Shown: positions 1 to 7,949 of the stretch, piece after piece
Layout of the letters: every line of letters starts with the position of its first letter
Position numbering within the stretch: the first letter of the stretch is position 1
From: an uncultured Pseudomonadota bacterium
GTDB taxonomy: Bacteria > Pseudomonadota > Gammaproteobacteria > Burkholderiales > Methylophilaceae
Assembly (NCBI GenBank): GCA_903838125.1
Contig: CAILXF010000057.1
Coordinates: 1-60,507 of the forward strand
Reading direction: 5' to 3'
Length of the DNA stretch: 60,507 bases
Program-made: the position numbers and the translations under genes
Notes under the pieces: generated by a model
The model's database searches: none
The model's input: only the letters and a program-made list of their open reading frames with translations
Told to the model about the DNA's origin: nothing

Positions 1-4
1 AGTC

Positions 5-44
5 ATAGGCTAAACCGCAACAAAGTGGTTTAGCCTATTTTGTT
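5..44 (+). terminator. Rho-independent terminator of an upstream gene
   Basis: A perfect 12-bp inverted repeat (5-16 pairing with 27-38) encloses a 10-nt loop and is followed by a short T-rich tail. It probably ends a transcript entering from the left edge of the window. The remaining bases up to the first gene show no convincing feature. Confidence 0.75.
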
Positions 45-178
45 GATACTGCCACTACGCATCAGTACTATGATTAAATAATTCACATATTAATAAAAAA
101 AAATCATTTCCGTTTTCTGAGGGTCAAAACACTTGAGCCTAAAAATTCGCCATTTTCACTAAGCATTAGGAGAAGTTT

Positions 179-1231
179 ATGAGTAAAGCCATCGCATATG
201 CAGCGTACTCTGCTAAAGAGCCACTAAAACATTTTAATTTTGAGCGACGTACTGTGGGCGTTAAAGACATACAAATCGAAATTCTATTTTGCGGTGTCTG
301 CCATTCTGACTTACATACTGTGCGTAATGAGTGGCACAACGCTATTTACCCTGTTGTTCCTGGACATGAGATTGTTGGGCGCGTCCTAAGTGTAGGTTCA
401 GATGTTAAGGGCTTTAAAGTGGGTGATTTAGCAGGGGTCGGTTGTATGGTGGACTCATGCCGAGTGTGTGCCGATTGCGCTGATGATTTGGAGCAATACT
501 GCGATCACAATATTTTTACCTATAATAGCCCTGATAAACATACCGATAAAATGACCTATGGTGGCTATTCAAACCAAATTGTGGTGGATGAGCATTTTGT
601 GCTGCATATTTCAGACAAGCTGGATTTAGCAGCGGTCGCGCCATTGCTATGCGCTGGCATTACCACCTACTCCCCTTTAAGGCATTGGAAGGTCGGCCCA
701 GGAATGAAGGTGGGGATTGTTGGGCTAGGTGGTTTGGGACATATGGCAGTGAAATTAGCGCATGCTATGGGCGCTCATGTGGTGCTATTTACAACATCAC
801 CGAATAAAGCAGAAGATGCCAAACGTTTGGGTGCAGATGAAGTTGTTATTTCCAAAAATCCAGATGAAATGAACCTGCATGCTAAGAGTTTTGATTTCAT
901 TCTTAATACGGTGGCTGCGGCCCATAATTTGGATCCATTTACAGCGCTTCTCAAGCGCGATGGCACGATGTGCCTAAATGGTGTGCCAGAAAATCCGCAT
1001 CCATCGCCAAATATCGGCAATCTGATTTTTAAACGTAGGCAACTTGCTGGCTCTCTAATAGGTGGCATTAAAGAAACGCAGGAGATGTTAGATTTTTGTG
1101 CTGATCACAATATCACTTCAGATGTGGAAATTATCCCGATGCGTGATATTAATTCAGCCTATGAGCGCATGCTCAAAGGCGATGTGAAATATCGCTTTGT
1201 GATTGATATGTCCACGCTTAAGCCAGAATAA
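179..1231 (+). CDS. Zinc-dependent NAD(P)H alcohol/aldehyde dehydrogenase (YahK/cinnamyl-alcohol type)
   Basis: This 350-residue protein is a medium-chain dehydrogenase/reductase that interconverts alcohols and aldehydes in the cytoplasm. The catalytic-zinc signature CGVCHSDLH lies near residues 38-46, followed by GHEIVG around residue 62. A cysteine cluster for the structural zinc (CRVCADC and a following Cys) lies near residues 94-107. The Rossmann motif GLGGLGHMA is near residue 182. The length is normal for the family. The ATG has a good ribosome site, AGGAGAA at 168-174. It is a single gene between two inverted repeats, so probably monocistronic. Family placement is secure. The substrate is unknown; an aldehyde-reducing role like E. 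coli YahK is inference. Confidence 0.9.
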   Translation: MSKAIAYAAYSAKEPLKHFNFERRTVGVKDIQIEILFCGVCHSDLHTVRNEWHNAIYPVVPGHEIVGRVLSVGSDVKGFKVGDLAGVGCMVDSCRVCADCADDLEQYCDHNIFTYNSPDKHTDKMTYGGYSNQIVVDEHFVLHISDKLDLAAVAPLLCAGITTYSPLRHWKVGPGMKVGIVGLGGLGHMAVKLAHAMGAHVVLFTTSPNKAEDAKRLGADEVVISKNPDEMNLHAKSFDFILNTVAAAHNLDPFTALLKRDGTMCLNGVPENPHPSPNIGNLIFKRRQLAGSLIGGIKETQEMLDFCADHNITSDVEIIPMRDINSAYERMLKGDVKYRFVIDMSTLKPE

Positions 1232-1245
1232 AATATCGCTGAGTA

Positions 1246-1270
1246 TTGGCTGACGCTAGGCGTCAGCCAA
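1246..1270. terminator. Inverted repeat between convergent genes (probable bidirectional terminator)
   Basis: An 11-bp perfect inverted repeat (1246-1256 with 1260-1270) with a 3-nt loop sits between the stop codons of the dehydrogenase and ntrC, which converge here. The T tract is poor on both strands, so termination efficiency is uncertain. Confidence 0.55.
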
Positions 1271-1275
1271 TTCCA

Positions 1276-2664
1276 TTATCCTTCTATATCTAACTCTTGA
1301 ATCTTACGGGTTAACGTATTGCGACCCATGCCGAGCTGGTTAGCGGCTTCAATCCGACGACCATTGGTGTGCGCTAAAGCTTTGCTTATTAAAATGCGCT
1401 CAAATATCTGCGTGCGTGTTTCCAGAACATTTTGTTCACCGCGGTTGAGTGCATCGGTTACCTCCTCCGCGAGCGCCTCTTGCCAAGACATTGCAGCACT
1501 GGTTTTGCTATTGTCATCTTTAAGTTCTGGTGGCAAATCGGCGACATCAATATTCTGTCCTGGGGCCATGACAGTGAGCCAATGACACACATTCTCCAAC
1601 TGACGCACATTACCACTCCAGTTGACCGCACTTAAATACTTGAGTGCAGCGGCAGTAGGTTGCTTGGTTTCAACGCCCAAATCTAAAGCGCTTTGTTGCA
1701 GAAAATGCTTAATCAATAGCGGAATATCTTCACGACGCTCGCGCAGCGCGGGCAATCTCAAGCGAATGACATTTAGGCGATGAAATAGATCTTCGCGAAA
1801 TAAACCTGCTTTAACTCGCTCCTCTAGATCCTGATGGGTAGCAGCAATAATGCGGACATTCACCTTGATCGGCTGATGCCCACCCACGCGGTAAAATTGA
1901 CCATCACTCAGAACGCGTAACAAGCGCGTTTGCAGATCAGCTGGCATGTCGCCAATTTCGTCTAAAAACAGTGTGCCTGTATCGGCCTGCTCAAAGCGAC
2001 CGCGCCTTGCCGCTGCTGCACCAGTAAATGCCCCACGTTCATGACCAAAAAGTTCAGACTCCAACAGATCCTTAGGGATGGCGGCCGTGTTAATCGCAAT
2101 AAAGGGTTTTTCGCCACGCGGGCTGTGTCGGTGTAATGCGCGTGCTACAAGCTCTTTACCGCTTCCAGATTCCCCGTTGATAAGAACGGTAGCATGGGAG
2201 CGACTTAAGCGGCCTATGGCTCTAAAAACCTCTTGCATGGCTGGCGCTTGACCGATGATCTCAGGCGTTTCCTCCATGGTTGCAGTTTCAGGGGCTTGGC
2301 GTGTGCTTTCTTCAACCGCACGTTTAATCACATCAATGGCTTGGTCTACATCAAACGGTTTAGCTAGATATTCAAATGCGCCCCCTTGGAATGCGGCGAC
2401 TGCACTTTCTAAGTCAGAATAGGCCGTCATAATGATGACCGGAATATCTGGGTATTTTTGTTTAATTTCACTTAAAAAATCTAGGCCTGAGCCATTGGGC
2501 ATGCGGATGTCGCTGACTACGACTTGCGGTTGCTCGCGTTCAAGTGCGTTCAGCGCTTCAGCGACCGAGGCGAAGGTCTTAAATTCCAAATCAGTGCGCG
2601 CCAGCGCTTTTTCAAATACCCAGCGTATTGATTTATCGTCATCAATAATCCAAATTGGTTTCAT
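1276..2664 (-). CDS. glnG: Nitrogen regulatory response regulator NtrC (NR(I)), sigma-54 activator
   Basis: This 462-residue bacterial enhancer-binding protein activates sigma-54 promoters under nitrogen limitation. It has a receiver domain (about 1-120) with phospho-acceptor Asp52 in SDIRMP. The AAA+ domain (about 135-370) has Walker A GESGSGKE at 164-171 and the sigma-54 contact loop GAFTGA at 211-216. A C-terminal Fis-type helix-turn-helix (about 420-460) is the DNA-binding region. Start and stop overlap by 4 nt with ntrB (ATGA), so the two are translationally coupled. Predicted targets include the glnA promoter in this window, where two matching sites are visible. The order glnA-ntrB-ntrC is the classical enteric and beta-proteobacterial arrangement. 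Confidence 0.97.
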   Translation of the reverse strand: MKPIWIIDDDKSIRWVFEKALARTDLEFKTFASVAEALNALEREQPQVVVSDIRMPNGSGLDFLSEIKQKYPDIPVIIMTAYSDLESAVAAFQGGAFEYLAKPFDVDQAIDVIKRAVEESTRQAPETATMEETPEIIGQAPAMQEVFRAIGRLSRSHATVLINGESGSGKELVARALHRHSPRGEKPFIAINTAAIPKDLLESELFGHERGAFTGAAAARRGRFEQADTGTLFLDEIGDMPADLQTRLLRVLSDGQFYRVGGHQPIKVNVRIIAATHQDLEERVKAGLFREDLFHRLNVIRLRLPALRERREDIPLLIKHFLQQSALDLGVETKQPTAAALKYLSAVNWSGNVRQLENVCHWLTVMAPGQNIDVADLPPELKDDNSKTSAAMSWQEALAEEVTDALNRGEQNVLETRTQIFERILISKALAHTNGRRIEAANQLGMGRNTLTRKIQELDIEG

Positions 2665-3770
2665 GTTGTCTTCTCTAATAACGTGCTGATGGCAGGTTTA
2701 ACCGCCGTGGTTTCTATGGGTAATAAAATAGTAAAACAGGTGCGACCTGGTTCGCTTTCGCATTCAATCATGCCGTGATGCTGGGTAATAAAAGTTTGTG
2801 CCAAGGTTAAACCTAAGCCAGAGCCACCTTCGCTACCCGATACCAGTGGGTAAAAAATACGGTCTCGGATATCTGCTGGAATGCCTGGGCCGTTGTCGAT
2901 AATTTCTAACTTGATTGCCACACGGTAGCGCTTACGTACTAAAGTCACTTGACGCTCAGCGCGAGTGCGAAAGGTAATTTGACTATTTACGGTTTGATGC
3001 GATTGCATGGCTTGCACCGCATTACGCGCAATGTTAAGTACCGCTTGTATCAGCTTTTCACGGTCGCCAATGAGCTCAGGTAAACTCAAGTCGTAATCGC
3101 GTTTAATGAGTATGCCTTTGGGTGATTCGGCCAGCAGCAAGCTTCTTACTCGTTCTAATACTTCATGGATATTAGTCGGCTGATATTTAGGGACGCGATG
3201 TGGAATCAGCAGTCTATCCATTAACGACTGTAGTCTATCCGCTTCTTTAATAATCACTTGGGTATATTCACGTAAGCTCGGCGATGGTAACTCATGTTCC
3301 AGTAGCTGTGCCGCACCGCGGAGACCACCTAGCGGATTGCGAATTTCATGCGCTAGGTTGCGTAATAGCTCTGCGTTAGCTTGTTGTTGGATTAGCATAC
3401 GCTCTTCTCGAGCGATACGTAGCTGCGCATCCATCGGCTGAAACTCTAAAATCAAAGACGCATTAGGCGAGTCGATTGGCGTGACTGTGCAAGTGACTGC
3501 AAATGATTGTTGGCGATGGGTGCTGATTGCGAACTCATGCTCACGAAACGGACTTTGTTGTGCGATGGCATTTTGTACCGCTAGCATTAGAATTTCGCAA
3601 TTAGGAAATACTTCGCTAATTAGCATGCCAGTGATTTGCTTGGCACTAAAAGCAAAAATAACTTCTGCACCTGGGTTCATATACACCACCCGACACGCAT
3701 CATCGAGCAGGATAATGGCGGTGGCTAGATGTTCTAAGCCAGCAAAGTGATTGGGTGTGGGTTGGACCAT
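2661..3770 (-). CDS. glnL: Nitrogen regulation sensor kinase/phosphatase NtrB (NR(II))
   Basis: This 369-residue cytoplasmic histidine kinase phosphorylates NtrC and is normally controlled by the PII protein. An N-terminal PAS domain covers about residues 10-115. The phospho-acceptor is His141 in the H-box LAHEIRNPLGG. The ATPase domain shows the N box (NIARNAVQAM), the G1 box (DNGPGIP) and the G2 box (GSGLGL). There are no membrane segments, as expected for NtrB. It overlaps ntrC by 4 nt. It lies 197 bp downstream of glnA with a strong terminator between them, so ntrBC expression needs read-through or its own promoter in 3771-3910. Confidence 0.96.
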   Translation of the reverse strand: MVQPTPNHFAGLEHLATAIILLDDACRVVYMNPGAEVIFAFSAKQITGMLISEVFPNCEILMLAVQNAIAQQSPFREHEFAISTHRQQSFAVTCTVTPIDSPNASLILEFQPMDAQLRIAREERMLIQQQANAELLRNLAHEIRNPLGGLRGAAQLLEHELPSPSLREYTQVIIKEADRLQSLMDRLLIPHRVPKYQPTNIHEVLERVRSLLLAESPKGILIKRDYDLSLPELIGDREKLIQAVLNIARNAVQAMQSHQTVNSQITFRTRAERQVTLVRKRYRVAIKLEIIDNGPGIPADIRDRIFYPLVSGSEGGSGLGLTLAQTFITQHHGMIECESEPGRTCFTILLPIETTAVKPAISTLLEKTT

Positions 3771-3910
3771 AATAATGTCGTTTACAATGCGTTCAATGAT
3801 AATACTCTGATTAAAGCAAAACTTAGACCAACTTTTGGTTTGCGGTCTATTAGTTTTTTGGATGGACTCAATATCTTGGACGGGGCCAATTATAATTGCT
3901 TAACTTTAAA

Positions 3911-3948
3911 AATAAAAAGGGGCGAATTTTCGCCCCTTTTTATTTTTT
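3911..3948 (-). terminator. Strong terminator between glnA and ntrBC
   Basis: A nearly perfect 15-bp inverted repeat (3911-3925 with 3930-3944) has a core of GGGGCG/CGCCCC, a 4-nt loop, and A and T runs on its flanks, so it can act in both directions. On the minus strand it lies 20 nt after the glnA stop and before ntrB, and so should partly insulate ntrBC from the glnA promoter. Confidence 0.88.
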
Positions 3949-3967
3949 ACATTGACTTAGTTAAGTC

Positions 3968-5377
3968 TTAGCAAGAATAGTACAAGCCAAATTCAACTGG
4001 ATGTGGCGTCATACGTAGTTTGTTGACTTCTTCCATCTTCAGTGCGATGTAGCTGTCAATCCAATCTTCAGTAAATACACCACCGCGCGTTAAGAATTCG
4101 CGGTCTTTATCTAAATGCTCAAGCGCTTGCTCTAATGATGAACAAACCGTTGGAATCAATGCATCTTCTTCTGGTGGAAGATGGTACAAGTCTTTTGTTG
4201 CTGGCTCGCCTGGGTGAATCTTGTTTTGAACGCCATCTAGACCCGCCATCATCAACGCTGAAAAAGCTAAGTATGGGTTGGCAATTGGATCTGGGAAACG
4301 CGCTTCAACACGGCGTGATTTTTCAGAATGCACAAACGGAATGCGAATGGCTGCTGAACGGTTTTTAGCTGAGTAAGCCAATTTAACTGGCGCCTCATAA
4401 TGCGGTACTAAGCGTTTGTATGAGTTAGTGCCTGGGTTGGTAATCGCATTCAAAGCACGCGCATGTTTGATAATGCCGCCAATATAGTACAAAGCGAAAT
4501 CACTTAAGCCAGCATAACCATTACCAGCAAATAAGTTTTTACCATCTTTCCAGATAGATTGATGCACGTGCATACCAGAGCCGTTATCGCCAGCAAAAGG
4601 TTTAGGCATAAATGTCGCTGTTTTACCATAAGCGTGTGCGGTGTTAAGAACAACGTATTTCAGAACTTGTGTCCAGTCTGCACGTTGCGTTAAGGTGCTG
4701 AACTTAGTACCAATTTCACATTGGCCAGCAGTTGCAACTTCATGGTGATGCACTTCTACAGGCACGCCCATCGCTTCTAAAGTAATACACATCGCTGAAC
4801 GTACGTCTTGCAATGAATCGACTGGAGGTACTGGGAAGTAGCCACCTTTTACGCCTGGACGATGGCCAGTGTTGCCGCCTTCAAATTTTTCACCTGAAGA
4901 CCATGCAGCTTCTTCAGAATTGATACGTACTGAGCTACCGCTCATGTCGACAGACCAATTGATAGAATCAAAAATAAAGAATTCTGGTTCAGGACCAAAA
5001 TACGCTGTATCACCAATACCGCTTGATTTTAAGTAAGCTTCAGCACGTTTAGCTAAGCTACGTGGGCAACGGTCGTAACCTTTACCATCCGTTGGATCAA
5101 CTACGTCACAAGTTAAGATCAATGTAGGTTCGTCCATAAATGGATCGATATTAGCCGTTGATGGATCTGGCATTAATTGCATATCAGAGGCTTGGATACC
5201 TTTCCAGCCACTAATAGAAGAACCATCAAACGCATGGCCTTCTGTAAATTTAGCTTCGTCAAAGTGAGAAACAGGCACTGTTACGTGCTGTTCTTTACCG
5301 CGAGTATCCGTAAAACGAAAATCAACAAACTTAATGTCGTTTTCTTTTACCATTTTCATTACATTAGCCACTGACAT
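3968..5377 (-). CDS. glnA: Glutamine synthetase type I (GlnA)
   Basis: This 469-residue enzyme condenses glutamate, ammonia and ATP to glutamine and is the main ammonium-assimilation enzyme. The length fits the GS-I beta dodecamer. Catalytic metal-site residues are visible in the PEPEFFIF region (about 130-136), in [11 protein letters not shown] (211-221) and in NGSGMHVH (about 265-272). Tyr398 in [10 protein letters not shown] is in the position of the tyrosine adenylylated by GlnE, so covalent regulation is expected. The start codon has an AGGAGA site just upstream. Expression is probably controlled by sigma-54 and NtrC through the sites annotated at 5466-5587. Confidence 0.98.
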   Translation of the reverse strand: MSVANVMKMVKENDIKFVDFRFTDTRGKEQHVTVPVSHFDEAKFTEGHAFDGSSISGWKGIQASDMQLMPDPSTANIDPFMDEPTLILTCDVVDPTDGKGYDRCPRSLAKRAEAYLKSSGIGDTAYFGPEPEFFIFDSINWSVDMSGSSVRINSEEAAWSSGEKFEGGNTGHRPGVKGGYFPVPPVDSLQDVRSAMCITLEAMGVPVEVHHHEVATAGQCEIGTKFSTLTQRADWTQVLKYVVLNTAHAYGKTATFMPKPFAGDNGSGMHVHQSIWKDGKNLFAGNGYAGLSDFALYYIGGIIKHARALNAITNPGTNSYKRLVPHYEAPVKLAYSAKNRSAAIRIPFVHSEKSRRVEARFPDPIANPYLAFSALMMAGLDGVQNKIHPGEPATKDLYHLPPEEDALIPTVCSSLEQALEHLDKDREFLTRGGVFTEDWIDSYIALKMEEVNKLRMTPHPVEFGLYYSC

Positions 5378-5465
5378 CAGAATCTCCTATTTGAGTGTGT
5401 TTTAGCATAAAGAACCTACCTAAAACTTTAAGATAAAATCATGTAAAAAATCAACACAGTAGATT

Positions 5466-5481
5466 AGCAGGAAACGTGCCA
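5466..5481 (-). promoter_or_regulatory. Sigma-54 promoter of glnA
   Basis: Read on the minus strand, the sequence is TGGCACG-N4-CTGCT, with the invariant GG and GC pairs exactly ten bases apart. It matches the sigma-54 consensus TGGCACG-N4-TTGCW at all but one position. The predicted transcription start is near 5455, giving a leader of roughly 75 nt before the glnA ATG. Confidence 0.85.
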
Positions 5482-5541
5482 TCATGAGAACCCCAAAACA
5501 CTGCTTTTTTTGATTGGACATGTAATAGCGAACAATTCAAC

Positions 5542-5556
5542 GCCCTAAATTGGTGC
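5542..5556. promoter_or_regulatory. NtrC-type enhancer site 1 upstream of glnA
   Basis: GCCCT-N5-GGTGC matches the NtrC consensus GCACY-N5-RGTGC in nine of ten conserved positions. Its centre is about 94 bp upstream of the predicted glnA start. Confidence 0.75.
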
Positions 5557-5572
5557 AATAACAACAATTAAC

Positions 5573-5587
5573 GCTCTAATTTAGTGC
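5573..5587. promoter_or_regulatory. NtrC-type enhancer site 2 upstream of glnA
   Basis: GCTCT-N5-AGTGC matches the NtrC consensus in nine of ten conserved positions. It lies 31 bp (about three helical turns) from site 1, so both dimers would bind the same DNA face, as needed for cooperative oligomer formation. Confidence 0.72.
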
Positions 5588-5635
5588 GTTAAGTGTTGTG
5601 GTAAGTAATGTGAATATTTTTCAGGTTTTATGTCC

Positions 5636-5662
5636 TTGCTATTAGAATAGCAAAAGTAAAAT
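5636..5662 (+). promoter_or_regulatory. Promoter-like region with an 18-bp palindrome before the rhodanese operon
   Basis: TTGCTATT-AG-AATAGCAA (5636-5653) is a perfect dyad. Its left end TTGCTA could serve as a -35 element for TAAAAT at 5657-5662, though the 15-nt spacer is short. A regulator bound to the dyad would block this promoter. The regulator is unknown. Confidence 0.4.
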
Positions 5663-5693
5663 ACCAATAATTAAATTTTTATGGGGTATCCGG

Positions 5694-6143
5694 ATGAGTA
5701 GTTTAGATGAAATTTTGCAGATAGCACAAAAGCGAGGTCAAGCGCAGGGATTGCCCTATGCGGGGGCATTGACTCCGAGTGAAACGTTCAACTTACTGCA
5801 AGCTAACAAGCAAGCCTTATTGATTGATGTGCGCACGCAAGCTGAGTTGGCCTTAGTGGGTCGCGTGCCAGGGGCATTAAATATTGAGTGGGCATTCTAT
5901 CCGGGCATGGCGCCTAACCCAGACTTCGCTAAGCAACTTGCAGACACGGTGGATAAAGAGCGTACGATTATTTTTATGTGTCGCACTGGAGGGCGTTCGC
6001 ACAATGCGGGTGTGGTGGCACAGCAACTTGGCTACAGCCAAGCCTACAATATGCTAGAAGGTTTTGAGGGTGAAGCCAATGAGCTTAAGCAGCGCACAAC
6101 GATTAATGGCTGGAAACATGCCAACTTGCCGTGGACTAACTAA
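5694..6143 (+). CDS. Rhodanese-like sulfurtransferase domain protein
   Basis: This 149-residue single-domain rhodanese may transfer sulfane sulfur to an acceptor such as cyanide or a thiol. It has the LIDVRT motif near residues 43-48. The active-site loop is CRTGGRS with catalytic Cys96. No signal peptide or membrane segment is seen, so it is probably cytoplasmic. It is followed after 3 nt by aroE and then mtgA, so the three are likely co-transcribed. The grouping gives no clear functional hint. The physiological substrate is unknown. Confidence 0.88.
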   Translation: MSSLDEILQIAQKRGQAQGLPYAGALTPSETFNLLQANKQALLIDVRTQAELALVGRVPGALNIEWAFYPGMAPNPDFAKQLADTVDKERTIIFMCRTGGRSHNAGVVAQQLGYSQAYNMLEGFEGEANELKQRTTINGWKHANLPWTN

Positions 6144-6146
6144 GCC

Positions 6147-6965
6147 GTGACTGATAAGTATGCGGTCATCGGCAATCCAATTGAGCACAGTAAATCGCCT
6201 TTAATTCATCAGGCGTTTGCCAAGCAAACCAAACAAGATATCAGTTACGAAAAAATCTTGGCGCCGTTGGACGGATTTGCGGAGAAAATTTTCGAACTCA
6301 TCGCACTTGGCTATAAAGGCGTGAATATTACCGTACCATTTAAACTACAAGCTTTTCAACTAGCAACCAAGCTTAGTGCGCGCGCACAACATGCTGGCGC
6401 AGTGAACACTTTAAGTTTTAATGGCGTAGATATTGTGGGTGACAATACCGATGGTGCGGGTCTAGTGCGAGATATTGAACATAATCTACATATCCAAATC
6501 GCTGGGAAACGGATTTTACTGATTGGCGCAGGCGGCGCTGCTGAAGGCGTGTTGCATCCCTTGCTAGCTTGCAAGCCCGCTCTGCTGGTCATTACTAATC
6601 GTACCTTGGTAAAGGCCGAGGCGATGCTAAGTAAGGTGAAGGCACAAACGGAGACCTCAGTCTGCGTTTGCGGGTTAGATGGTTTGCACGCGCAGCAGTT
6701 TGATATTGTCATTAACGCCACTTCAACCGGCCTTAGCGATAGTGCATTGCCATTGCCCCCGACCATTTTTTCTCAAGAATGTTTAGCTTACGACATGATG
6801 TACGGGCGTGAAACGCCATTTATGAGCTTGGCGCGAAGTCACGGTGCTCAGGTGGTTGATGGATTAGGTATGCTAGTCGAGCAGGCAGCTGAGGCATTTT
6901 ATGGCTGGCGTGGCATTCGCCCGACAACGCCAGTGGTGATGCTAATGATTAAAGAAAGTACCTAG
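6147..6965 (+). CDS. aroE: Shikimate dehydrogenase (NADP+)
   Basis: This 272-residue enzyme reduces 3-dehydroshikimate to shikimate in aromatic amino-acid synthesis. The substrate-binding motif NPIEHSKSP is at residues 10-18. Catalytic Lys66 is in NITVPFK and Asp102 is in the NTDGAG motif. The NADP-binding glycine-rich loop GAGGAAEG is near residue 125. The start is GTG at 6147, only 3 nt after the rhodanese stop; the next in-frame ATG would remove the substrate motif. The mtgA neighbour downstream is a common beta-proteobacterial pairing. Confidence 0.97.
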   Translation: MTDKYAVIGNPIEHSKSPLIHQAFAKQTKQDISYEKILAPLDGFAEKIFELIALGYKGVNITVPFKLQAFQLATKLSARAQHAGAVNTLSFNGVDIVGDNTDGAGLVRDIEHNLHIQIAGKRILLIGAGGAAEGVLHPLLACKPALLVITNRTLVKAEAMLSKVKAQTETSVCVCGLDGLHAQQFDIVINATSTGLSDSALPLPPTIFSQECLAYDMMYGRETPFMSLARSHGAQVVDGLGMLVEQAAEAFYGWRGIRPTTPVVMLMIKEST

Positions 6966-6971
6966 TAATAC

Positions 6972-7709
6972 GTGATTAACTGGTTACTTAATAATAAGAA
7001 AGATGCTGATGCAATAAGCTTTGGTGGCTATGTGACGCGCGGAATGGCGTTATTTTTTACGATTCTGTTCCTCTATCAGCTATGGATATTTTTGCATATT
7101 TGTTGGTGGATAAAGTTTAACCCCGCATCTACTGCTTTTATGGAAGACCGCTTGGATGTGATTCAAGAGAAAAAGCCAGATGCTGAGCTTAAGCATAAGT
7201 GGTTAGATTATAAAAAAATCTCTATTAATTTAAAGCGTGCGGTAATTGCTGCTGAGGATGCTAAATTTTTAGACCATGAAGGTTTTGACTGGGAAGGGAT
7301 ACAAAAAGCCTACGAAAAAAATCTTAAAAAAGGCAAGATTGTCGCAGGCGGTTCCACCATCAGCCAACAGTTGGCCAAGAATCTATTTTTATCCACCAAA
7401 CGAACACCGTGGCGCAAAGCGGAAGAGGCGATGATTACAGTCATGCTGGAAAATATGCTCAGCAAGCATCGTATCTTAGAAATATATCTTAATAGCATCG
7501 AGTGGGGTAATGGCGTATTTGGAGCAGAGGCGGCAGCTAGGCATTATTTCAAAACCAGTGCCGCTAATTTAAGCCCTGAGCAAGCGGCTAAATTAGCCGT
7601 GATGATACCCAACCCACGATTTTATGACCTACACAGCTCAACCAGTTATTTGTACAGGCGCATGGCGACCATACAAGCCCGTATGTATATGGTGGAAGTG
7701 CCGAGATAA
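6972..7709 (+). CDS. mtgA: Monofunctional biosynthetic peptidoglycan transglycosylase MtgA
   Basis: This 245-residue inner-membrane glycosyltransferase of family GT51 polymerises lipid II into glycan strands. One transmembrane helix spans about residues 25-47. The family signature EDAKFLDHEGFD contains catalytic Glu95, and GGSTISQQLAKNLFL follows at about 127-141. There is no transpeptidase domain, which distinguishes it from class A penicillin-binding proteins. The GTG start lies 6 nt after aroE, so the genes are probably coupled. The stop is one base away from the stop of the convergent DUF2798 gene. Confidence 0.95.
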   Translation: MINWLLNNKKDADAISFGGYVTRGMALFFTILFLYQLWIFLHICWWIKFNPASTAFMEDRLDVIQEKKPDAELKHKWLDYKKISINLKRAVIAAEDAKFLDHEGFDWEGIQKAYEKNLKKGKIVAGGSTISQQLAKNLFLSTKRTPWRKAEEAMITVMLENMLSKHRILEIYLNSIEWGNGVFGAEAAARHYFKTSAANLSPEQAAKLAVMIPNPRFYDLHSSTSYLYRRMATIQARMYMVEVPR

Positions 7710-7710
7710 G

Positions 7711-7947
7711 CTATTCAGTTAGAGCGGTCACCATTCTTCTGACAAATGGTGCAATCACCAATATCGATGGAAAGGCAATAGGCCAAGCGTGAACAAAACC
7801 ATTCCCCCAATTATTAAAGAATTGCGCACTTAATCCGGTAAACACAAAAGTAAGTATTCCGGACATTAGTGATGCCATGAGAAGCGACATCAGAAAAGCG
7901 AACAGCAAGGCGCTATATTTTTTTGGAATTTTCATCGTTTTTACCAT
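7711..7947 (-). CDS. DUF2798 family small membrane protein
   Basis: This 78-residue protein has two predicted membrane helices (about 13-35 and 48-70). Its sequence pattern, including MSGILT, an AWPIAFPSI stretch and a basic C-terminal VRRMV, resembles the DUF2798 family. Its function is unknown. The ATG follows the uvrA stop by 2 nt, so it is probably translated from the uvrA mRNA. A second in-frame ATG four codons later is an alternative start. The gene ends 1 nt from the stop of mtgA on the opposite strand, leaving no room for a separate terminator. Confidence 0.8.
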   Translation of the reverse strand: MVKTMKIPKKYSALLFAFLMSLLMASLMSGILTFVFTGLSAQFFNNWGNGFVHAWPIAFPSILVIAPFVRRMVTALTE

Positions 7948-7949
7948 TT

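Larger units (their letters stand above)
5378..5693. other. Divergent control region between glnA and the rhodanese operon
   Basis: These 316 bp carry no gene. The left two-thirds belong to glnA (sigma-54 promoter and two NtrC-type sites). The right end holds an 18-bp palindrome and a promoter-like sequence for the plus-strand rhodanese-aroE-mtgA genes. The stretch between 5588 and 5635 shows nothing recognisable. Confidence 0.8.

Noticed and set aside
3747-3971. 74-codon plus-strand reading frame between ntrB and glnA
   Set aside because: It crosses the glnA terminator and ntrB start, has low-complexity AT-rich composition, and resembles no protein.
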